From an uncultured Pirellulales bacterium (GTDB lineage Bacteria > Planctomycetota > Planctomycetia > Pirellulales > Lacipirellulaceae): a DNA stretch of 11,194 nt. The position numbers and the translations under genes were made by a program. Every line of letters begins with the position of its first letter. Positions within the stretch are counted from its first letter, which is position 1. Below the pieces are notes generated by a model. It had not been told where the DNA came from and did not search any database. It saw nothing but the letters and a program-made list of their open reading frames with translations. Positions 6,318 to 11,194 of this stretch are shown piece by piece. The stretch covers positions 1 to 11,194 of the forward strand of contig CAMYJY010000059.1 of assembly GCA_947258835.1 (NCBI GenBank). The letters run 5' to 3'.

Positions 6318-6754
6318 TAGGCTTTGATTGCTAGTTCTGTGGGTTCGGGTTGTTGGGCTGTGTGCGGGTGACTTGGCCCGGCGTAAATTTTTAACTTCGA
6401 TAGCATGGCGCGTCCCAGCTTGTTCTTCGGCAGCATCCGACGGACGGCCTCGCTGAGGATCAATTCTGGCTTCTTTTCCAAGCGATCCGCCGCTGAAATT
6501 GTTCGCTGGCGGGGATAACCTGTGTACCAGGCATACTTTTTTTGTTCCCACTTGTTGCCGGTAAACTGGATCTTTTCGGCATTGACGACCACGACATAAT
6601 CCCCGGTATCCACGTGGGGCGTGTAGGTCGGACGATGCTTGCCCATCAGGATGACGGCAATCTCACTGGCGAGCCGCCCCACGATCTTATCGCTGGCATC
6701 CACGAGCAGCCACTTTTGCTCCAGTTCGCCCTGCTTGGCCATGTAGGTTTTCAT
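6317..6754 (-). CDS. rplM: 50S ribosomal protein L13
   Basis: The 145-residue protein has the standard L13 pattern: MKTYMAKQGE then KWLLVDASDKIVGRLAS (14-30), ILMGKHRPTYTPHVDTGDYV, then KKYAWYTGYP and the MLPKNKLGR stretch before a short variable tail. L13 is an early-assembly protein of the large subunit. GAGGAT lies about 10 nt upstream of the ATG on the minus strand (near 6768-6764). It is the first gene of the rplM-rpsI pair and is divergent from ald, sharing a 272-bp upstream region. Confidence 0.97.
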   Translation of the reverse strand: MKTYMAKQGELEQKWLLVDASDKIVGRLASEIAVILMGKHRPTYTPHVDTGDYVVVVNAEKIQFTGNKWEQKKYAWYTGYPRQRTISAADRLEKKPELILSEAVRRMLPKNKLGRAMLSKLKIYAGPSHPHTAQQPEPTELAIKA

Positions 6755-6950
6755 CTGTGTCGATCCTCAAGCAATTCGCATCGTTTTTCCTGCAAACCGG
6801 GCGTCAAGCGGGCCTGCTGGTGGATTATTCGGGGGAGCCCTACCCGGCGGTGGCGATTGCCCATCGTCCGTATCCGCCAGTGATCCATAGGGAATCTCAT
6901 AGGTTAACGCCTGCCAGCCGAGCTGACAAGGGTGTCCGGAAAGAACCGCA

Positions 6951-6968
6951 GGATGAGGGTACTCATCC
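6951..6968. promoter_or_regulatory. Palindrome at the ald promoter, candidate operator
   Basis: GGATGAG (6951-6957) and CTCATCC (6962-6968) are perfect inverted arms around GGTA. The centre is about 17 bp upstream of a consensus -10, so a bound protein would cover the -35 region. The binding protein is unknown. Lrp/AsnC-type regulators commonly control alanine dehydrogenase genes, but none is encoded in this window. Confidence 0.45.
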
Positions 6969-6976
6969 CTTTGAGC

Positions 6977-6982
6977 TATAAT
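6977..6982 (+). promoter_or_regulatory. -10 box of the ald promoter
   Basis: TATAAT is an exact sigma-70 -10 hexamer, 44 nt upstream of the ald start codon, giving a predicted start site near 6988-6990. No convincing -35 lies 17 bp upstream, which fits a promoter that is activator-dependent or simply weak. Confidence 0.55.
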
Positions 6983-7026
6983 TGTGAAGACTTTCACCGT
7001 TTGGTGCGCAGCAGGAGTGACAAGCC

Positions 7027-8142
7027 ATGATCGTAGGAGTGCCGCGGGAGATAAAACAGGACGAGTACCGAGTCGCCATGCTGCCGGTTGGGGTGGAAGA
7101 GCTGACCCGGCGGGGGCACCAAGTCTTGGTGGAAGTGGGGGCCGGTTTGGGCTCCGGTCTGCCGGACCACGAATACCTGGAGAATGGGGCGGAGCTCGTG
7201 CCTGGCCCGGCGGAGATCTTTGAGCGGGCCGATTTGATCGTCAAAGTGAAAGAGCCTCAACCGCAGGAATGGCCGCTGATCCGTGCCGGTCAGGTGGTGT
7301 TCACCTACTTTCATTTTGCCGCGGATCGCGAATTGACCGTCGCGGTGTTGGCAACCCAGTGCACGGCCGTGGCCTATGAGACCTTGGCCGACGATCGTGG
7401 ACGTCTGCCCCTGCTCACGCCCATGAGTGAGGTTGCTGGGCGGATGAGTATTCAAGAGGGGGCCAAATACCTGGAAAGGCCCCAGCTGGGGCGGGGCATT
7501 TTGTTGGGCGGAGTGCCGGGAGTGGCGCCTGCGAATATCACGATCCTAGGTGGTGGTGTGGTCGGGGCGAATGCGGCCAAAATTGCCGCGGGTTTTAATG
7601 CCAATGTGGGAATTTTAGATATCAACATGGAGCGACTCCGTTATCTGGCCGACGTGATGCCGGCCAATGTGGATGTGCTGTTTAGCGATCGCCATACCAT
7701 CCGTGAACAACTGAGCCGTGCCGATCTGGTGGTCGGCGCTGTCCTGATTCCGGGCGCCAAAGCACCGCGGCTGATTGAAGCAGAGGATCTGCGACGGATG
7801 AAGCCGGGCAGTGTGATCATTGACGTGGCCATTGATCAGGGCGGTTGCATCGCCACCAGCAAGCCCACCTCGCACAGCCATCCCACCTATGTTGTTGACG
7901 AGGTGGTGCACTATTGCGTTACGAACATGCCGGGTGCCGTGGGCCGCACCAGCACGTATGCCCTCTGCAATGTGACCCTGCCGTGGGTCCTGGCGATTGC
8001 CGACCAGGGCCTGCTGGCCGCTGCGGAGGCACTCCCCCCCGTAGCACGGGCCGTCAATCTGCATCGCGGGCAGGTGACCAATCAGGCGGTTGCCGATACC
8101 TTTCAGTTGCCCTGGGCGTCCCAGTTCGCCTTCAGTCGCTGA
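7027..8142 (+). CDS. ald: Alanine dehydrogenase (NAD-dependent)
   Basis: The enzyme interconverts L-alanine and pyruvate plus ammonia using NAD. The 371 residues match the family length. MIVGVPREIKQDEYRV opens the protein, and the catalytic residues K75 (VKVKEP), H96 (YFHFA) and D270 (AIDQGG) fall at the positions known for the Mycobacterium enzyme. The Rossmann glycine motif GGGVVG is at 175-180, with D198 at the end of the second strand for the NAD ribose. R15 is the expected substrate-binding arginine. AGGAG (7013-7017) lies 9 nt before the ATG. The 3' end overlaps the convergent kinase gene by 11 bp. It is monocistronic as far as can be seen and could serve in alanine catabolism or ammonium assimilation. 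Confidence 0.97.
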   Translation: MIVGVPREIKQDEYRVAMLPVGVEELTRRGHQVLVEVGAGLGSGLPDHEYLENGAELVPGPAEIFERADLIVKVKEPQPQEWPLIRAGQVVFTYFHFAADRELTVAVLATQCTAVAYETLADDRGRLPLLTPMSEVAGRMSIQEGAKYLERPQLGRGILLGGVPGVAPANITILGGGVVGANAAKIAAGFNANVGILDINMERLRYLADVMPANVDVLFSDRHTIREQLSRADLVVGAVLIPGAKAPRLIEAEDLRRMKPGSVIIDVAIDQGGCIATSKPTSHSHPTYVVDEVVHYCVTNMPGAVGRTSTYALCNVTLPWVLAIADQGLLAAAEALPPVARAVNLHRGQVTNQAVADTFQLPWASQFAFSR

Positions 8143-9136
8143 GCAGAATTGCCGCCGCAATTAGCGAACCGATTACCAAGATGCCGATGAGCATCCGCCC
8201 CCAGCTGGGGCCGGCCGGGGGCGTGGCTGCCTCCAGGGGCGGTAGCTCTTGGGTCAGTTCGGATAAGTCGGAGCCAAACTCGTCCTGCAGGTGCTCTTTG
8301 ATCAAACCTTGCACGGCACGCGCGTTGAAGGGGCGCAGTTCGGGGTCTTTGGCCAATAACTGCCTGGCCAAGGTCTCCAGCCACTCGGGACAGTCCACGC
8401 CGGCCTCCTGGAGCGGGGCCGGGTCCTTATGCAGGTGCTGGTCCCAAATCTGCGCAAAGTTTGCACCCAAAAACGGTGGTTTGCCGGTGAGCATTTCGTA
8501 CAGCACACAACCGAGGGAGTACAAATCCGCCTTGCCCGAAATTTCTTTGTCCGCGCAGATTTGCTCGGGAGACATGTAGGCATAAGTGCCCACGGTGATC
8601 CCATCGCCCGTGACGTCCGAGCCATGCGTGTCGTGGGCGATGCCAAAATCACCCAGCACCAGCAAGCCCTGATCATTGAAGAACAAATTGCTGGTCTTCA
8701 AATCGCGATGGATAATTCCATGATTGTGCGCGTGTTGCAGAGCCGAGGCAATGTGAGCCGTGTAGGCCGCCGCTTGCGGCCAGGCCAGGGGACCATGCTT
8801 CTCTAGCCGCTGTTTTAAGGTCCCATGATTGAGCAATTCCATGGCATAAAAGTACTGGCCATCCAGCAGACCGCCACCGTAATTCCGCACGATGTGCGGA
8901 TGGTTGAGCCGCTCCATGATCGTAATTTCACGCTGAAAACGCTCCACAATACGCTCGTCGTGCGCAATGGTCGGATGCAACAACTTGACCGCCAGCGGCC
9001 GATCGATTTCGGGGCTCTCAGCGCGAAAGACCGCACCCACCGTGCCCACTCCCAGCGGTTCCCCTAAATGAAACGTGGCGGCAGTGGGCAAAAATTTTAG
9101 CTTTTTCCGTGATTGAGGTGCCGGAGCGTCAGGCAT
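8132..9136 (-). CDS. Serine/threonine protein kinase, tail-anchored
   Basis: From the ATG at 9136 the protein has 334 residues, with GAGGA 10 nt upstream. Kinase motifs are complete: Gly-rich loop GVGTVG (29-34), ATP lysine K51 in AVKLL, helix-C glutamate E70 (FQREI), HRDLKTSN (143-150, catalytic D145), DFG (163-165) and YMSPEQ (187-192). It should therefore be an active Hanks-type (PknB-like) kinase. The only membrane segment is at the very C-terminus (about 312-332), ending in LLSD, so the kinase domain would face the cytoplasm and no extracellular sensor is present. The reading frame stays open back to 9520, but that extension (128 residues, Ser-rich, no domain) lacks a good ribosome site. 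No partner phosphatase or substrate gene adjoins. Confidence 0.93.
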   Translation of the reverse strand: MPDAPAPQSRKKLKFLPTAATFHLGEPLGVGTVGAVFRAESPEIDRPLAVKLLHPTIAHDERIVERFQREITIMERLNHPHIVRNYGGGLLDGQYFYAMELLNHGTLKQRLEKHGPLAWPQAAAYTAHIASALQHAHNHGIIHRDLKTSNLFFNDQGLLVLGDFGIAHDTHGSDVTGDGITVGTYAYMSPEQICADKEISGKADLYSLGCVLYEMLTGKPPFLGANFAQIWDQHLHKDPAPLQEAGVDCPEWLETLARQLLAKDPELRPFNARAVQGLIKEHLQDEFGSDLSELTQELPPLEAATPPAGPSWGRMLIGILVIGSLIAAAILLSD

Positions 9137-9601
9137 GGCAGCAGTTTCCTCAGAGGAGACCTTGTTTGTAGTGTGAGTTTTAACATATTTGGCCCAGCAG
9201 TGAACGCTGCTGCTCTGCTTAGCAGCCGGGCAGCCGGTGCCTGTTCGCTGGGCATTCCTGCCGCTGGTGGCGCTGGAGCTGAGCAGGAAATCCATGCGAT
9301 AAGTCTCTTCCATAAAAAGACTTAGGGAAAATTCGCTGGCTCCATGCAGGTCTTGGCACCGGGCTTGCACTGGTAATTCGGATTTGCGGGTTATAGGATA
9401 GGGCATTGCTCGCAGGTGGCAAAAAAAGTCTTGGAATTCGGCCTCCCTACCGCAGCTGCTTGATGCGGATTTCAAGAGACTTCTTTTACTGGGCTCGATG
9501 GGCTCAGTTCCTGGAGACATAGGCGGTTGTCAACATCGGCCTTTCTGGCCGGCAGGAAGACAACGTTTTTTTCGCTGGGATGCGAAGACAAACCAATTTT
9601 T
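9137..9601. other. Gene-free stretch upstream of the kinase gene
   Basis: I see no supported gene here. The 5' leader and promoter of the kinase on the minus strand should lie within it. The minus-strand frame of the kinase remains open through most of the stretch without family signatures. A small inverted repeat, TAAGTCT with AGACTTA, lies near 9300-9325, and A/T-rich patches occur near 9180 and 9421. Nothing more can be assigned. Confidence 0.5.
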
Positions 9602-9608
9602 CTGTTTA

Positions 9609-9732
9609 CTCAAAGTGAAAACAGGTATCCCTAGTGCTGGCCGGTTGGGGCCGGAAAAGCCCACTCCATCCGCCTCTCAACCAGGTTTCTTGGTGAGCTG
9701 CCGCTGCATGGAGTCCCTGTTTTCAGTTTGAG
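9609..9732. mobile_element. MITE-like non-autonomous element, copy 2
   Basis: The element is 124 bp. Terminal inverted repeats are CTCAAAGTGAAAACAGG on the left and, read on the minus strand from the right end, CTCAAACTGAAAACAGG: one mismatch in 17. An exact 7-bp direct repeat CTGTTTA flanks it at 9602-9608 and 9733-9739, the expected target duplication. It has no coding capacity for a transposase. It is inverted relative to copy 1 (3706-3870) and nearly identical to it over the half containing the CCGGCC palindromic stretch. It lies in the kinase-glnII gap and breaks no gene. Confidence 0.9.
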
Positions 9733-9853
9733 CTGTTTATTGATAGTCTCACTTCGTGACATTCGCGTACGGTGCGTGCATGTTCTGTGAGCGCAAGGTG
9801 GGAGCGTACCCCAGAGATGTGCGTTCTCGATTTGGCTGCGGCACTGGCCGCGT

Positions 9854-9859
9854 AAGGAG
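9854..9859 (+). promoter_or_regulatory. Ribosome binding site of glnII
   Basis: AAGGAG lies 12 nt before the ATG at 9872, slightly long but usable; a second purine patch, AGGGA, is closer. It supports the chosen start, which also gives the expected GSII N-terminus. Confidence 0.6.
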
Positions 9860-9871
9860 TACAGGGACACA

Positions 9872-10861
9872 ATGAGTTACAAGCTAGAGTACATTTGGTT
9901 GGATGGGTACTCTCCGGAGCCCAACCTGCGAAGCAAGACCAAGATTGTCGGTAATAAACCAGCCAGCGTGGAAGAATGCCCCAGCTGGTCGTTTGATGGC
10001 AGTAGCACCGAGCAAGCCGAAGGTAGCTCCTCGGACTGCCTGCTAAAACCTGCCAAAATGATCGACGATCCGCAGCGTAACAATGCCTCGCTCGTGCTGT
10101 GCGAAGTGCTGAACGCCGATGGATCGGTCCACGCCACCAATGGCCGCGGCGCCTTTGAGGATGATCACGATCTGTGGATTGGTTTTGAACAAGAATACAC
10201 CATCATGAGTGGGGCCAAGCCCTTGGGCTTTCCCGCCGACGGGTACCCCGGCCCCCAAGGTCCCTACTACTGCTCGGTGGGTGTCGACAACTGCGTTGGT
10301 CGAGACATTGTCGAGGATCATCTCGACACCTGCCTGGAGGCGGGCCTCTCGGTCACCGGCATCAATGCCGAAGTCATGAAAGGCCAGTGGGAGTATCAAT
10401 TGTTCGGCAAGGGCGGCAAAAACGCCTGTGACGATTTGTGGCTCTCCCGCTACCTGCTGCACCGCACTGCGGAACGGTACGGCGTGACCATTGAACTCCA
10501 TCCCAAGCCCATCAAGGGGGACTGGAATGGTAGCGGTATGCACACCAACTTCTCCACCACCCCAATTCGCGACCAGGGTGGTGAGGAGCTGATCAAAGGA
10601 ATTTGCGAAAAGTTCCGTACCCGCCACGATGATCATATCGCCTCCTATGGGTCCGACAACGACCAGCGTTTGACCGGCCTGCACGAAACCCAGTCGATCG
10701 ACACGTTCAGCTACGGAGTCAGCGACCGGGGAGCGTCCATTCGCATTCCCGTGGGTACCGTGCAAAACGGCTGGAAGGGCTATCTGGAGGATCGCCGTCC
10801 GGCGTCCAACGCCGATCCCTACAAGGTCGTGGGCGAGATCCTCACCACGCTGCGAGCCTAG
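9872..10861 (+). CDS. glnII: Type II (eukaryote-like) glutamine synthetase
   Basis: The enzyme makes glutamine from glutamate, ammonia and ATP in the cytoplasm. At 329 residues it has GSII length, well short of the ~470 of type I GlnA. The N-terminal beta-grasp part contains WSFDGSST (39-46). The catalytic barrel carries metal-binding E106 and E108 (GFEQEY), E167 and E174 (NAEVMKGQWEYQ), H224 (NGSGMHTN, 219-226), DRGASIRIP (285-293) and YLEDRRPASNADPY (304-317). Type II enzymes generally lack the adenylylation loop of GlnA, so control is probably transcriptional or by feedback. No NtrC or sigma-54 site was recognised upstream. The gene stands alone and its TAG stop runs directly into repeat family A. 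Confidence 0.97.
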   Translation: MSYKLEYIWLDGYSPEPNLRSKTKIVGNKPASVEECPSWSFDGSSTEQAEGSSSDCLLKPAKMIDDPQRNNASLVLCEVLNADGSVHATNGRGAFEDDHDLWIGFEQEYTIMSGAKPLGFPADGYPGPQGPYYCSVGVDNCVGRDIVEDHLDTCLEAGLSVTGINAEVMKGQWEYQLFGKGGKNACDDLWLSRYLLHRTAERYGVTIELHPKPIKGDWNGSGMHTNFSTTPIRDQGGEELIKGICEKFRTRHDDHIASYGSDNDQRLTGLHETQSIDTFSYGVSDRGASIRIPVGTVQNGWKGYLEDRRPASNADPYKVVGEILTTLRA

Positions 10862-10991
10862 GGCGGGGGGCGGGGCGGCATGGCCTGCCCCCGGCTTGAA
10901 CAGGGGTCGCCGACCAATGCGAGGGCGGCAGTGCCGCCAGCCAATGCGAGCTACCGCTCGGAAGGTGGTGGTCCGCTCCCGGTGGTCGCTC
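10862..10991 (+). repeat. Dispersed repeat family A, copy 3 (3' of glnII)
   Basis: It starts directly after the glnII stop with GGGCGGGGGGCGGGGCGGC, continues CTGCCCCCGGCTTGAAC, and ends CCGCTCCCGGTGGTCGCTCA, matching copies 1 and 2. It is longer because of an internal partial duplication: CCAATGCGAG occurs twice, separated by a GGCGGC-AGT-GCCGCC hairpin (10924-10938). As transcribed 3' UTR it could fold strongly. No U-tract follows. Confidence 0.8.
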
Positions 10992-11014
10992 ATGAAGAGC
11001 CTGTTTTAGAATTC

Positions 11015-11087
11015 GGGTGCCACTGCTGGCTTGTCCAGCAGTGGGCATCGGGTACCCGCACTGCTGGACCAGCCAGCAGTGCCACCC
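11015..11087. repeat. Nested palindrome of two hairpins
   Basis: Two perfect 10-bp stems lie side by side: CCACTGCTGG/CCAGCAGTGG (11020-11044, 5-nt loop) and GCACTGCTGG/CCAGCAGTGC (11058-11082, 5-nt loop). The two are themselves mirror images: GGGTG at 11015-11019 pairs with CACCC at 11083-11087, making one palindrome of 73 bp. This paired, inverted arrangement is typical of REP/BIME-like intergenic elements. Confidence 0.8.
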
Positions 11088-11102
11088 ATGACACTAAGGC
11101 GA

Positions 11103-11128
11103 GCGGCAGGTAAGTTTTTACCTGCCGC
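11103..11128. repeat. 11-bp perfect hairpin with a related direct repeat downstream
   Basis: GCGGCAGGTAA (11103-11113) pairs exactly with TTACCTGCCGC (11118-11128) around GTTT. There is no following T-run on either strand, so it is not a classic terminator. The 18-mer at 11109-11126 recurs at 11173-11190 with three mismatches (GGTAAGTTCTCATCTGCC), which suggests a repeat family extending past the window end. Confidence 0.65.
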
Positions 11129-11194
11129 ATGATCGAAAATCCCCGCGAAGCGACTCCATTGGGCTGTCGATGGGTAAGTTCTCATCTGCCCAAC

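Noticed and set aside
9137..9520. N-terminal extension of the kinase by 128 residues, start at 9520
   Set aside because: The extension is Ser-rich with no domain or membrane signature. The ATG at 9136 has a GAGGA site 10 nt upstream and leads straight into the kinase fold.
9740..9871. Sigma-54 (-24/-12) promoter or NtrC site for glnII
   Set aside because: GGCACTGGCC near 9840 resembles half of a -24 box, but no GC of a -12 element at the right spacing was found.
7027..10861. A nitrogen-metabolism operon of ald, kinase and glnII
   Set aside because: The kinase is on the opposite strand and ald and glnII are 1.7 kb apart with a mobile element between, so they are separate transcription units.

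Overview
The window reads as a stretch of bacterial chromosome, most likely from a planctomycete of the Pirellula/Rhodopirellula kind. That assignment is inference. It rests on a eukaryote-like type II glutamine synthetase, a serine/threonine kinase with a C-terminal membrane anchor, a membrane-anchored DtxR-FeoA fusion upstream of feoB, a tRNA gene without encoded CCA, and intergenic spaces full of short palindromic repeats. No phage, plasmid, CRISPR or transposase gene is visible.

Layout: a 15-bp tandem repeat (1-60); tRNA-Arg(CCG) (144-217); a -10-like hexamer followed by a perfect 15+15 bp palindrome (250-281), probably the control region of an iron-uptake operon. The operon holds a membrane-anchored DtxR-like/FeoA fusion (320-1489) overlapping feoB (1486-3702) by 4 bp, then an MscS-family channel (3878-5740). 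A non-autonomous transposable element lies exactly between feoB and the channel gene. Converging on this block from the other strand are rplM and rpsI (6754 down to 5773), the usual L13-S9 pair. Next come alanine dehydrogenase ald (7027-8142, plus strand), a convergent protein kinase (9136 down to 8132), a gene-free stretch with a second copy of the transposable element, and glnII (9872-10861). The right end is palindromic repeat DNA.

Functional links: the first block is ferrous iron import, with a cytosolic FeoA/winged-helix partner and the FeoB GTPase permease. Ald and GlnII both handle ammonium (alanine to pyruvate plus ammonia; ammonia plus glutamate to glutamine) but are separate transcription units with the kinase between them.

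The most interesting structure is in the repeats. (1) An ~90-bp family with three copies: one encodes part of the C-terminus of the DtxR-FeoA protein, one splits rplM from rpsI, and one abuts glnII; the last two begin at the TAG stop codon of the preceding gene. (2) A 124-165 bp MITE-like family with terminal inverted repeats and target duplications in two copies. Removing one copy in silico puts an AGGAG Shine-Dalgarno 9 nt before the mscS-like ATG, so its insertion appears to have uncoupled that start from its ribosome binding site. All alignments were made by eye.
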